64,000 nucleotides of DNA from Monarcha castaneiventris obscurior (GCA_026261815.1 JAMPIT010000350.1:2108001-2172000); one strand, 5' to 3'; counted from the first letter of the stretch, positions 37,101 through 52,100 are shown. Program-made: numbers and translations. Notes: generated from the sequence alone by a model not told the origin.

Positions 37101-40100
37101 TCTGTATTTAATTTGTATTTTTAATTTCTTTACTGTTACTGAAAAGAGGAAGCTAATAGAAGTGGGAGAAATGTTTTTTATATGTTGGTTCCATGAATCT
37201 AAGGTGGCTCTTAACTCCAGCAGAACCAGATTAATTGGCAGGATTGAGGAGGTTGCTATTAAGGGAGTTGATATAATGAGATCTCACTTTTCAAAGGATT
37301 TCCAAATCTGTTGAAGGTGCTTACCTTCTCTAAGCACCTTTGTCTTGTGAAAAATTATTTCTGAATTCTAGCTTAAATTATTTGAGATGGAGATTTTTAC
37401 CTTTCTTGTGAGTCTTAGTTGTTAAATAAAGGGGAAAATTTGCCAGAATACTTCTGTACTTGTTTTCTCTTAAATCATCAACAGTAAAGGCATTTGGAAA
37501 AAGTGTCCTTCTTTGCAGTTACATCCTCAGAGAGTGCTTCATATACAGTGAAGGCATATGGTAGGATTTTTCTTTACCTGAACAGATGATATAATGATGA
37601 TTGGAGGCATGGAATTAAAATGTTTGGATTTTGTTCCTAGCAACTGTATATATATGCAGTTTGTTTAGGGCCTGTTTTTACCTTCTGTGTACATTTTTTT
37701 TGGATGATGAATAACTTTTACTGCAGAGAAAATGAAATACATTTTTAGTCAGTTTTACAGATATTGTATATACAATGTTTTACTGTATTTTAACAAATGG
37801 ATATAAGAGAGGTGGGAGAAAAGCTCACAAATTATATTAATGCAGTGGCTTAAATGCAATATTAAAATTTTGAAGGAGCAAGTAACTGCAAGACAAAATA
37901 ATGAAGCAGAAAATATATAAATTGCAATATGGAACCAAGTTCTATAATCAACAGAGTCGGTTCCAAGGTATATCCTGGCTTCTTTTAGACTATTTTCTTT
38001 TTTGTTGACAAGTTAGATTGTAATTTGAATTTTTGGCATGTAATACATTCTGGAAGGATGAGTTCTTGTGTAAAACAAAGCTCTTGTTTTGGTGTGTATT
38101 AAATAGTATTGTCCTTAACCTTGGGATTAACCCTTTCTTTAATCTTTAGAGTTATTAAATGTTGCTGGTTAGAGATGTATCCCCTAAAGATCTTTGTATT
38201 GAGAGTCATATTAGTGTAATTAAACTGCTTTTTTTTCCAAAACTGTCAGTGTAGACCTGACTTAAACATCATGTGAGGATTGATGTATTTAAAGGAAGCT
38301 AACTTTAGTTCAGCTTGGGTTTTGCATCCAGCTCAAAGAGAATGACAAAATCAAAACATTCTGGAAGGTTCACAGTTGTTAAACACTTTGCTGTCAAAAA
38401 ACCCTCCCAAAACCAGCAAGTTGTGTGTTTTGCAAAGTAGAAGCTAATTTGGCCTTAACAAAGACCGATCTTGAGCTGTATTACATTTTGTAAAGATCAG
38501 AAATGGCTGGTATTAAAATAAAGGTGAACGTGAGACAATATGTAACTGTGTAACTTTCTGAAAACCATTTCTCCTAAATCTGTAAAAACAGTGTGTGTGT
38601 GCACTTTCTGTTGCAGACAAAACTGCAATCCATTTCTGCCTTTTACAGTGTTAGGGTTAAGTGCTGCACTGAAAGGCTTTTCAGTACTTAGGTAATGAAG
38701 TTGGATAATGGAGTACATTCTGCCCAATGCTTTATTAATCTGTGTAAAACATAGTGGGATATGTTACAGGGTGTATTAAGACAGATGTTTTTATTATGTT
38801 GTGGTAGCTGTCTTGCACATGAATATAAATTTAGTATTAGGTTTTATTACAGTACACCTGTGATTTTAAGACATTGTTCAAGGTAATACAAGGTTCTTTT
38901 GTATTTTTAAAGAATAACGTCAACTTACAATAGTAAATACTTTGGAGTAGTTTTAATTACATTTATTTAATGTTGGATGTTTTTTCTCTGTGGGGTTTAG
39001 CTGCCAAGGACTATCCTCAGCAACTGATGCAGAAGGAAAATGAGATGCTACAGAAGCTGAAAACTTTTTGTTCTCAGAACTAAGAGAAGAGAACAAAGAT
39101 GTAGTGCAGAGAGATTTTTCACAAATACATCCCTATACTTCTGATGTTAGCTTTAAAAGAAATTCCCCTATTCCAGTAAAATTGATACTTCCTTTGCAAT
39201 CTTACTGAAATAACAGAAATACTTATGAAGTGTACTGGAGTAGTAACAATTTTTTTTTCTTGTGATTATAGTTTTTACTACCATTAGGAGTGTTTTTCCA
39301 ATTTGTAGCATTTACTGGAATGTGTGTATCTGATTGTACCCATGCAATGTGTATTCCTGATTTTGCTGATGTGATGCTTTTCTACTTCTTTTACTTTTTA
39401 GGGTTTTTTAGTGTTGTAACTTAATGAGTCATCTCCATCAGCTTTATTCATGACTCAGTCAGAAAGCAGTAAATTGCCTTTATCTCCTCTAGCCGTCTTA
39501 GTGTGTTTTTTCTAAGATTGAGTCCTGGTGACAGCTATTAAACCTAATGAAAATTCTTTTCATTAGGCTTCCTATTTAAAGAAAGGACTCAGCAGTTTAC
39601 TGCATGCTATATGTTTTATAGCTACATTTACTTAAAGTGTTACCTAGTTTAATGTATTTGTGTAGCTTTCTGTGAAGTAAGAGAGCTTGTATCTTTCCAG
39701 ACTCTTGGGTGAGCTCTATCACTCAGTTCATAGAGTTTTGAGAAGTTTAGGCTGGAAGACGTTTCTGGAGTCATCTAGTATGATGCTCAGCTCAGAGTAG
39801 GGACCAGCTCTGAATGCAGACTTCGGTGCTCAGGAATGCATACAAATTGTGTATTTTGAAAGATCAGTATTTTTCATTTAAAATTACTTACTGCTATTGT
39901 ATATGAACTGTGTGGGGATATTGTAACTTTTGGCTCATGCATAGAGATCTTAATGGAGGAATAAACCCAAGAGGGAAGGGTGACGAGAGAGTGGATGGAG
40001 GAGAAGCCTTTTATTACTTTAACTTCTTACTGGCACCTTAATTTCCAGTGCACTTGTTATTGGAGTGGAATAGTAGACTAGTCTGAGGAAAAGACAAATA

Positions 40101-43100
40101 ATGCAGAATCAAAAGTATCCCCCAAATTCTGGTTTTAATTGCTAACTAGCAGCTTTAATAACTTGGATGATTTATGTCATTAAAATATAGGTGTCTTTCA
40201 GTAAGTTAAAATTTAGGTACAGTTTAAGGGCCTTATGCCACCTTAAGAGGTCTTCGGAAATAATTTTTCTTTTTGGAAGGAACTTAACAAAATAAAACCA
40301 CACTAGAAGGGAGTAATGAATTCTAGTAAGAGGTACAGAAATATCATACCTGCTTTGACAAAGATACAGTCTGTTAGAGAATAAAATTCATTTTTCATGT
40401 TAATGACAGCAAGTGAGAATCAACAGCACTGTTAATTACATTTTGCTCTACACACACAACCTAGATAAAGTGCTAATTAAACTATTAATTTTAATTTTCA
40501 AGTTTATGGGGCAAGTGTTCTTCCCTTGCTAAGGCATTTTTTGGATTCCATGTCTTAGCATTATTGAGGTTACTATACTATGAAATGTGAGTAAATAGTT
40601 GCATGTTAATTGGAAAGTGCATCTTCTGGCCACAAACCCTTGAAAAAACTATCATATTAACATTTCTGTTGATATCTTGCTTTTTACTGTTCTAAAATTC
40701 TCTGTGCCATCTTTAGTTCATACCATAATTTCTGGCAGCTTTGTTACCATGAATATTGCATCACTTGGAGACAAGATTAATTTTCTCTGGGCTGCTGCAA
40801 TTGCAAGACCTATTTTTAAGGAAAATAGTAAGTAAGTAACTGGTTTGTCAGTTAAAAAAAATCAGGTTTATGACTATTTGTATTTTTACTTGCAGTGTGA
40901 GAAGGAATTTGCATCTGATACATTGTCCTGTATCAATTCTTAGGAGTTTTTAAAAACGTTTAGTTTCATGGTTTTGTAGAACAAATTTAAAAATAGTATA
41001 ATATATTTAACAAACTCAGAAGAATCATCCTGGCCGTTCTCTGTATATTTAGACTGCTCTCTCTGGGGTAATTGAGGTGTAAGAACATAGCACATGATAC
41101 GCCTCAAATACTTGGGAAATCTGGTTTTAGATACCTGGTAAAAAGGGGAGAATCCATACTATATTAAATGCAAAATATGTATTTTGAAAACCAAGTGTAT
41201 TCAATATTTTGGTGTAGATCAGCTTTTTACATTTGACATTAAAATTAGTTGGAATTGTGAGAAATACGATTTTTAATGCTTCTCTCTAAAGTAATCAGGA
41301 AGTATAATGCTATAGTTGCCATCATAGCAGTTTTTTCTAAAAGGTTACTCAGATGAATTGGGCCTTTTTGAAGGTTGTCTGCATTAGTAAATTCTGAAGT
41401 ATTTTGCAAGAATCCCAGCAACAAATAATTTGGAAAGGTTTGGGTTGTGTAAACAGTACTTTTACAATAGGACATGTTTTGTTTGCTGACTTTGTTTTTT
41501 TGATAATGTTTTTTTCTGGTCGTCAGAAAGTTTAACTTATGCTTTCCTACACATCCTTTGTCTTACGGCTTTCTTTTCCCCCTATAATAGCATGTCATCT
41601 GTTTTTCTTGTTCTCTTCCTGTTAAGATTGTTTTCCCAGGTACGGGTGACTTCGGAGGTTCTTAATCACCCCACATATTTCTGTCTTAAGAGTTTAGCCC
41701 TGTTCTCGTGCTGCTCAGTTTTAACTCCCTGTTATGGGTAGGTATGGGTGGCTTTGGGAATGGGCTGAAGCAGGCTGCTACTGAACAGAAGAATGGCAAG
41801 TCATATAGTGAGGAAGAGAAGCTCTGAGAAGGTAACACTATCATTGTTAAGCTCTGCAAAAGGCTTGAGTATCCGAAAATGAACCTCTCAGGTGGGCTGG
41901 AATTACCAACCAGCACTGGTTCAGCTATTCTGTCAAACTGCCTGTTGGTATTCCTTCCTGTTGTATTTTGGGCAAAACCCATGGACTAGTTGACCTACCT
42001 TACCTGTAGTAACATGGTTATGGTCACATAGTAAAGAGCTGTCTAGGACACGATTTGTGTGTGACAGGACTGAATTTTTGTTACTCCCCAGGACTCCTCC
42101 AGATAGAAGTTTTGAATACATCAAACATCTAATGACATTAATGATATGTACTGCTGGTTAACATTTGAAATCGAATACTTTCTCTGACAGGAAGTGTAAA
42201 TTTGCTAATTCTGTGTTAGGAGTACAGAAGAATTTTCCTGTGCTGAAAAATCAAGGGAACATGATATGTTTTGAACATGCATCACTATTAATAATTATAA
42301 GCAGCAGCACCATCTTAATCTTGCAAGTGTGTTGGTAAAGTAATAGGCAGCAGAGACCTTAAGGCACATTTTATGGATCTTGATTCTACAGCTAAAATGT
42401 TTTTTTTACTGTAGTAATTCAACACTGAAGTTAAAGCTAAAAAAAGGGGCAAATAGTAACTTAGTGGTTTCTCCTACAAATGTTAAACTAGACTAAAAAA
42501 AGGTAGGTTCTACCCGTCTTTTTCTGTACTTCAATGAACTGAAGACTGGTAGCATCTCAAGAGAGCATTTAAAGATTTGTAGAAGGAAGGCTAGTGTGTT
42601 TTTTAAAGAAAGTGTACATCAGAGTTTGCATATACTTTTGTCCTTTACAAAGAAAACGAGTTCTAGTAACTAGTGCAGCTTTACAGCTCTGTACTTAACA
42701 TCCTTATCTAGCTAGTATTGTACTTGGCCTTGCCTTATGACACTTGTCACATTAAAAAAAACCCAAATACCGACCAACTGGCAGTTGAACCTGAGATGAA
42801 TCAAGTAAGTTATGTGCCTACTGTAAAGTCTGGTACTTAGCTTTGTAGCTAAGTTTCTCACAGCTGTTCATGGCATGTCCAATTTTCACACAAGGATATT
42901 GGTGCGCATGTGTGCACACAGTCTAGTGTAAACTCGTGGTGTTCCTTTGGTCTAGGCACTGACGGTAGGGATGGTACACCACTTTCCTTTCTGCTTCCTT
43001 ATGCTGAGACTGAGGTGTCTAATAATCAATAAGGTTGTGTGCTGATTTTTGACTAACTTATGTCAGTTTATGGGTGTGATTGATCCCAGTGGGGCTACTG

Positions 43101-46100
43101 ATTTTACTTAAAATGCCAATTGATGTTACTGTGAAAGGTCTGTCAAAGTAGCTACATGTTCTCTAATAAATTTTTAGCATGGGTTCTAGGGTGAGAAGAG
43201 ATCCTCCTTTGTGTTCCATCAATGGCCTTTTTCAGCTAGACCTTAAAACCTGCCTGTGTCTTTCAGTTACCAGGCCTTATTTTTCCTCTCCACATTAAGC
43301 CATATTCTTTTGAAAATAGTATGTACTCTTCGTTTGTTAAGTACTTTTTCTGTGTTAGTATGAGTTACTACAAACAAAATTGTTGACCTGAGAGCTCTTT
43401 ATCATATATCTTGTGGCAGTTTCCTATAGCAGGGTATTTTTGTAAACGCATTGGTTCTGTTCTGTCAAATAGTGGTGTCTGCTGCTTCAAGTGGCTGAAG
43501 ATAGAAGACTCATTTTTGGTATCCCAAATATGGTTGACCAAACCAGACTTTTGTGAACCTGTACAAATACTATGAATGTATTTTGATTTATTAATATTTC
43601 CATGTATAAGTCACTGACTGATTTAGTTGCCTAGTATGTGGATTTGTTTTCAGAGTGCATCTGAACATAGGCTGTTAAATCATAAGTGGAATGGTTTTTC
43701 AGAATGAGGTAAATTTTAAAAAATTTTCTTATTCTCAGCCTGTGTGTTTACTCAAGAGTAGAATACTTGTTCACGTTCCTGTAGAAAATTAAGGAGAATT
43801 TTTAAAAATAAATTTCATTAGTTTTTGTTTTGAACTGTGAATTTTTTTCTGTTTAATCTTTTTGATGTAAACAGTGATCCTAAAATCCCTTGGAATTGTC
43901 TCTGATAGAGTATTTTGTTCTCTCATCAGTGATGATTTTTTTGCCATTCTGGCTACTGTTCCTTGAGTGTTGTTTCACAGCAGGCCTTGGTTCATGTTTA
44001 GTAATGTCAGAGATCTTTTGCTGTTGGGTGACTGAGCATCAATTGAATCTGGATCAATTTGATGTTGTATTTGTCTGTTTAGTGTAAATGCATGTTACAG
44101 TTTCTGGTGATACTACAGTTTTATGCTGGTTTAAAAGGATGGTCAGTATCTGAACTAACATCAATAGCAAAGTATAATTCATTAAAAAAATATGCTACCA
44201 CCAAGTTAAGTCAAAACTATTTGAACAATGATGAATTGGTAGGTTGAATTTATATACCAGAATATAATATATCAGGGCTTGGTTTTCAAGCAACACAAGT
44301 GTTTTCGAGTCATGAAATCAGATTGAGTGTTATTGAACCACAGCCTTTAGGCAAGTACTGTATTAAGACCTGTTTATTTACAGGTAAAATGGAAACATTT
44401 ATTAATTAAGAACACTGTGTAAAGATGGATTCATTTGCAGTTGTTCACATAACTGTTTGGGAGCTTTAGACTGCTGCATCTAATAAATGAAACTTGGGAT
44501 ATGTAACCTTTAATATACAAAAATGTACAGCATTGTTATATTGAACTTATTAATCCATTTGGTATTATAGAAACCAGGAGTATAATTAACTTCATTCCTT
44601 GTACTATTTTTAATTGATGGAAACTTTTGAAACTTTAACATTTTTATTTTTGTGGAATGAATGGGAATGTTTTAAGTTCTAAGAATGATAGGTTGACCAT
44701 GAAAACTATGTTTACTTTCAGAGAGAACAGGAAATGAGAATGGGTGATATGGGTCCTCGTGGAGCAATAAACATGGGAGGTAGGGATCTGAAGGAATAAG
44801 GCTTCTGTAATGTAAATTTTTTTTTCTTTGGGACTGTACATGTTACTCAAGCACTACTAATTAGTGATAACTACTGGTAAAAAAGGAGTAAGCAATACTA
44901 GGAAATAAAAAAACCCCAACATACATCTTGCTTTCAAACAGCTTTTCCCCCAACCCCGGTGTATCTTTGTTGCTTTGACTATACATGGCAAAAAAAATTA
45001 TGTGCCAGTTAAGAGAAACAAAAATCAGGGAAAGGTGATGCTCTGGGAGTTATCTGATACAAAAGAGGAATTTTATGTTAAAAAAATATATGGCATTATT
45101 TTGGAGTGACTACCTATTCAGAGAAACTGTGACTGTAATTGCATGCAGTGAAATGATGTAGAGGTTAAAATTGGCAAGTTCTTCTTGACATACTTGGTGA
45201 GATAAATGAATGACGTGCTTGGTGTTCTACCAATTTGCTCCAAGTCTCTATTTTCAAATATTCTCAGTTAGCTCTTGCAACTTAAAATACTGTCGCTGCT
45301 AAAAACTATTACTGTGTAATCTAGAAAAGTATAATAACTAGTGCTTGCTCCATATATGCAGACTGAAACAGTTTGGAATCTTACTTATCCAGAAAATCTG
45401 CTTTTAAACAAGAATGAAAATACTTCTTCAAGATCACCAAATCTAACTAAACTGTGTGAACTGTTAATCTATTGGAAGCTTCCTAATGGTAATTTAAAAT
45501 AAAGATATAATTAAAAGAAAAGTAATAAAACTATTTCCCCCTATATTTTAAACTTGTAAGTACATGCAAAACTTAGTAAACATTTCACTTGACCTTTTGA
45601 GTAATGTGAATTTATAGAGTAACGAATCTGCTTGGTGCAGATTTTAAAATGGATTATTCACAATTTTCTTGCATTTATTGAGACATATTTATAGCTGAAA
45701 AATAAAAATAGGCTTGTGCTTTCAGGGATGATGAAAATGATTTAAAAATAATTCTGAAGAAGGACATTGTGAAGTTATCTACAAATATTAAACTGAAGCA
45801 TAAATTAAGGCTTAATTTTTTAATTTTATAGTTGTACTTTTGCATATTATTGCAGCATACTTGAAAATGTCATTCAGTTAGAAGACTTCGTAAATATTGA
45901 TACTGTGCCAGTTGTCCAGATCCACAAGATACACTTTTTACATGCAGACTTTAAATGTGTATTTACTGCAGTTCTTAACAATGATGTTACTGGTCTTACT
46001 TTCTAAGTTTTATGCTAAGGGTTGATTTTAAACTTAATGCTTTTAGAAATAAATTGTATCATTCAAAAAATGTTATAGTAACACCGAACTGCTATTTTAA

Positions 46101-49100
46101 AGTATCCATAGCAAATAAGTGTAGCATTTATTTCTGCAGAGGATGGATTTTAAGTTCACTCATTATAGAGATTTTGTTTTTTCTGCAGCATATTAACTGC
46201 ATTGGTACAACCGAAATAATTGACCCCAAAACCTTACAGTAGACCTTTAAACAGTAGATCTTTAGTTGTTGACAGTAGCATCCTTTCTCAACATTTCTGT
46301 TGGAATTATAACTTTTATTTTTAACTGACCTTACCTGTGCCATTTGCGACTTTTTATAATGCAGGACAGAAAGAGCTCATGATAATTTTCTTAGAAAGCA
46401 GAGTACCTCTGTGACAGATTTATTAAGTGTTGGGCTGAATTGTGCAGAACTACTCATTTTTACAGATTTCTGTGACAAACAAGTTCTGAGAGACTATGTA
46501 TGCCTCATCAGAGCACTTAACTGGATCTGTAGTGCTAAGTACAGAGTATGAACTTAAATATGGAAAAAAAGGGGCTGTTTTGGGGAACCATCTCTGCATT
46601 GATGAGGATTAATGACTGGCATGTTGGTGCATTTCAGACATTTAGAGTGGACTTTTTCAGCCCGTCAGTTTGCAGAAAAAACCTTTGTTTTTTCTTAGTG
46701 TCTGCATTGTGGCATGAACACTAATGACTGCTTTCTGTCTGTTGCTGAACATGGTCCTGTAAATTAACTCCTCACATCAGTGTCCCACCAAAAAGAAAGG
46801 ACAATCAAATGGTTAGCTCTTAGGGTCTGCTTTGGAAATAGGAGGATTTTGGAGGACCTCTGACTTACAGCTAATATGTTGTAGTGGCTCTCAAGCAAGC
46901 CAATAGCAAGTAATTTAGCACTTAGTTAATGGCACTGCTGCCTGCACTAAGTGCTGCTACCATCATGATAGTCCTGCAGAGTGCCTCTAGCCACTGAGAA
47001 TAATAAAGGTTTCTCCTTACACTGACAGTTCACACTTCTTTTCCTTCTATACTAACTGAATGGGTGCAAGTAAAAAACCATTTTAGAGCATATGCTACTG
47101 TAATTTTCTTGAATTGTAGCAGAGTTTTCCACCTGCTACATGAACTGATCATGTGTATGGGTAGGTAAGAAGCACCCACCCTGAGTGTACCTTTGCTTTG
47201 ACTTAGTGTTATAGGGAGAGGTCTGGGTGTTATTCATTACTAAGCTCAAAGACTTCTGCTTTTCAAAATTAGAGGTTTTCTATCACTTGTAGTAAACTTG
47301 TTTAGCAATTCTCATGTGCTGCTGTGTAGCATGCATTGTTTTTGCTAAGGAGTTTGTGGTTGGCATAATGTATATGATCAAACCCAGGTCTTCAATTTTA
47401 GCAGCAATATCTTGAATGCCGTGGTTTCACTGGCTGCTGTGACTTGGTATACTCAAGGCAAGTAATATAGATGTAATTTTGCATACCTAGAGATAGTCAC
47501 AGTACTGTATCTGTGCCAAGTGGCCTCCTTTCAATGATGTGTATTTATATATTCGCTATTTAAAAAGTGCAGTTGTGATGAGAAGTGAGAGGGTTTATTT
47601 TTAAAATATAAACAACAGGCTTACTAGTCTAACAACACGTCAGATTTCTTTATATTATTAAAGTGTGTACTTAAAGTGTACACTAAATTCAAAAGGTATG
47701 CTTTCTTCCATTATCAAATTTTGGATGCATACTTTGGGCTGAAAAGGATGGATTATTATGGGGGACGGGGGGAATGCATTGCCACCAGCCTTGAAGTTGA
47801 TATTTCATAATAGTCAGATGTCAGGTAGATTATCAGACCTTTTTCTTTCTTATAGCAACATGCGAAAATGCTATGAAAATATTTTTACCTATGTGTTCAT
47901 TATATTAGTGAGGACTGGCAGTGATGCTTCTTAGTGTAATATTACAGCTAAATGATCTCCTCAGAATATGTTTTCAAGATTTTCTTCTTCTGCCTCTTGG
48001 ATTCAGAATTTTGGAGGAGATTGTTCTGTCATTTCAAGTTCTAACAAAACTACTTAGTTTTCTGGTACTTATACCATAAGTAATTACAGCTAAATGCAAC
48101 ATTTTATTTATGCTATATTACTAATAATTGATTGTGAAGTTGAGTACCATCCCTGGTATTGCTTAGGCTAATATACTGTACACTGTATCAATTAACATAC
48201 TACTGGTAGAAGACTTCTTGCAAATGTACATTTCATCTGTTAAGATCCTGAAAGAGCCAAGTTTCCTTATACCTGCCAATATCTGTAAAATCACTTGAGA
48301 TTTTTGCTAATTTGTGGTGTGCATACTGCATATAGATGCAATATGAACACTTTGGTTCCTGCATAGGAACTGTACAGCTATATTTAGCTGTAAAGGTTGG
48401 GATTTTCACTTGAGGCAAATTATGTAATGCAGAATAATAGAGATTATTTAAAATCTGTTTAAAAGCAGATGATTGAGATAAATGTACAGTCTCAAAGAAT
48501 ATGTATATTTTTTTCCAGTATTTGAAGTCTTGTACATTTGGCTTTTTAAGTATTGTAAGTTGTTTGTTTGTTCTTGTAAAACTAAGATAGGACAGCTCTA
48601 AGTATAGATTGTTTTGCGTAGATGCGTTTAGCCCAGCACCTGCTGGTAACCAAGGCCCTCCTCCAATGATGGGTATGAATATGAACAACAGAGGAACTTT
48701 ACCTGGCCCTGCAATGGGTCCTGGTCCTTCCATGGGACCAGAAGGAGCTGCAAATATGGGAACACCAATGATGCCAGATAATGGAACAGTGGTAACGTAT
48801 CACATATTTAATTATTTTGAATAACTGTCATGTCTTCATGGCCCATTTTTGTTACCAAAGGTATTTTCACGCTGAGTAAGAATGTGTTACATGTTTTGGA
48901 TCTGGTAAAAGTATTTGATAAAACCTTTTCATGAAAATAATTTGCAACCCAAAAGGGAAATACTTTTTTGATATTACTATGAAAACCCTACTTCCCTTAG
49001 GAATGGTAATCTGTAAATTTAGACTTTTGCTGTTCTTTTCTTTAGTAAAACTAAATTCTGTGAATTAGCTTGTTAGGGTTTTTGATGAACAGTTAAATGT

Positions 49101-52100
49101 TGGAAGGTACAAAGTGTGAAGATATCTTTGTGTAAACTATTTAATTTTTTAAAGCAACTTTAGTGTTCTTTGTATTTCTTTTCTAACACTGTTAAATGCA
49201 TGGGATTGACAGTAATTATGCCACTTAGAAAATCAGTAGCCAACAGCTATTGATAACTGTCATATCAATACAGGAAAAATAATATTGCCCAATTGCCATG
49301 GGTAATAGGGAATGTCCTTTATACATCTGGAATTTTTAATCAAGAGCAGATAGGCCATTGGGATGCAGTTAAAGCAGTAGCCATTCTTGCTTTGTTCTCA
49401 TAGCCAGTCACTTTTCCTAGCTGTAATGTCTTATGTAGAGAAACAACTATATAATTTTAAATCTGACTTGTACATATTTTTTCAGTACTGTTCTGTTACT
49501 AGATACTTGGATTAGTGGTGGTGTGATATAAAGGAGTATGTAGTATTAACAGTTACTCTGTTACAGTTTCATTGGAACACAGAAGCATTTTGTAGCTGTG
49601 GTTTTTTGTATATACCTTCTCATCAGTATCTGTCTGTGATTGAGCAATCTGTATAATGAAGTTAGAACAAAATCCTTTGTTCCACAGAGGAAAATGAGAT
49701 TTCCATTTTGCACAAAATATATTGTAGGTCTGGTCTTTACCAGATAAAAAGGAGATGATCTTACTTCACATCACAGGAGCCAGCTCATTTTATCAGTTGT
49801 GTCATTTCTCACAAAGTGGGGAGGATGCTGGATATTCACAAAGTACTGGATTTGGAAATGCTTCTGCTGGAGACCACTGGTCACCTTGAAAACATTCTCT
49901 TCTGATTATATACACTGAAAAAGAGTTGTATAGAAAAGAACACGGTATCATAAATCATGGTATCTAGTTTAAACTGTTGTTTTTCTACAAAAAGTCATTC
50001 CAGATATGGAAATGTAGGAAATATACTGACATTTCAAAATGCATGTTTAAATAAAATTCTTTTTCATTCCATTTTCTTATGCATGCTTCTGAAGGACAAA
50101 TTAGATTTTAGCTTTTTTCTTCATTTTGGAGTTTGAAGGTTTTTAACTTGGGGGTCAGGCCCCTACAGAAAGGCATAGCCTCATTGTATTATTGCTGTTG
50201 TTAGACACTTTAAAGATCCTTTGAGGGCTATCTACTAAAACAATGTGACAGTTATTTTCCACTGAGGGAAATGAAGAATATGCTTTATAGACCAGAAATA
50301 CAAATTTAATGTTCTTAATTTGGTGTTTGTCTGAAGTCTTGAAGGGAAAGCTGTAGCAATCTTCCTTTTGTTTCACTGCAGTCTTTTGAAACATGACTTG
50401 TCTTTGAACATAACATTTTAAAAGTAGCTTCCCCCGCTTACGTTAGTGTAGGTAGTTAATTACAGCAGTTTTCTTGTTAGCTGGAAAGAGGGGTCCTTAT
50501 TGGAAAGAGGACTTGACTTTTTGTCCAAAAGTCATATGGTAAAAGGGATCAGGAATATGTGGTAGGTTGCTTGTTGAAATTCCTATCCATGGCTAACAAG
50601 CTGGCATGCATTAAGATAATTTTAGAGCAGTTTTTACCCAGTGCTACAGATTTAAAGGTACTTTGGCTCAGTAGTAGATCTTTATGCAGCTCTTGAAGGA
50701 ACCTTTCTCATATGTAATGTTAAACTTGAAACAATGCACGTACATACAACCATGATCTAGGCTGCATGTATTCTTATCTATATAGATAGAATGCTGCAGT
50801 TTTAGTTACAAATACATACATATATATGAATTAGCAGACTCCAGAGCTGCTGAGCTCTACTACTGTTACTGGAGTTAGGCTTTCAGAAGAATTATTTTCT
50901 GGTTCAGGCATATAAATAAAGTGCTGGTCTTGAATGTCCTTGTTGAACTTTGAATATTTGGGGAATTAGTGTAGGTCTCTGTACAGAAGGAATTTCTTCT
51001 GAAAGCCGAACTGTCCTTAACTGGTGAATGAGGAGTTATTTCCACATCTCATTGTACCATGTATCTATGCTTTTAATGGTTTATGTTGAGTTTAAATTTC
51101 ACCATGTGGGGTTCTGTTTTTAAACACTTGCATAAATACTGAACTCTAAGTGCTCAGATGCGTGTTTTCTGTTTCAGGTCTTAATTTCTAAGCAAATAAA
51201 TCTATGTAAGGATTTATACCTTTATTAATATTAAGCATAGAGCTAAGGAAAGTAAATATGGAATATTAATTGGATTTTTCTCTCACACTGATATTTCAGA
51301 ATGAGTCTTAGTTACATACTGAGTTTTTTATAAACTAGGAATAATCTTTTAAGTAAAAAGTTACGCATTTTGTCACTATATAGTTTTGTCTGGACAGAAT
51401 TTTAAAAGCCTTAACTAAAGGTTTCCAAAGTGCCATACAAAAGGCTAACTCCAGGTAGAATGGACTTGAAATATCCATAGATATGTGGGTATAGAAGTTT
51501 TAAAGATATTAAAATAATAACGAATTAGTGTCTAGAAATACAAAAGCTGATTTCCTCCCCCCCCTAGTTTGAAAATGTTTCTCTGTCTAACTTATTTGAG
51601 GGAGAAGCTTTGTAGTTGGTATGTAAGGCACAGTAGGGCTTAGGTGTAAAACTGCTGTCTCCTCTGTTACATAGAGAATATGTATTACTTGAGATGTGCT
51701 TGTAAGGATGAAGTTACATTCAGCACCAGAGTTGGTCTTAAGTATTGTTTTTAAGTTTTAATTTACAAAGTTGGAGCATAACTTTAGCACTCTTTAATTT
51801 CCAGCTCTTTTTCCATAATTAACTAATTGAATTGCTCCTTTCTTCCTTCTATGTGTGATCCTGATTCTGCTGGACTATCTGCTGAACTCCATGACAACAT
51901 CACTTGTGGTTTTTGTTGTAACTCATATTTGGCATGCTCCAAATGGACTTGTGTTAGCATAATGAGAGATTCCCTCAAGGAGGCCCATCCCAGATGGGTT
52001 CACCTCTGGTTAGTAGAACGGGCTCTGAAACTCCTCAGCCACCAATGAGTGGTGTAGGTGCCGTGAGTGGTGGACCTGGTGGCTTTGGTAGAGGAAATCC

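Larger units (their letters stand above)
27588..44721 (+). other. PSPC1 intron 6 (17.1 kb)
   Basis: 17,134 bp, phase 0, by far the largest intron, between the coiled-coil exons and the C-terminal tail exons. It holds two reverse-oriented CR1 remnants (34,963-35,260 and 39,728-39,825), a frameshifted coding-like block (39,001-39,208) and two short perfect inverted repeats (37,314-37,340 and 39,543-39,567). A 120-codon open frame at 33,848-34,210 begins with TTG, is AT-driven and is not called. No other nested gene was seen on either strand. Confidence 0.85.
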
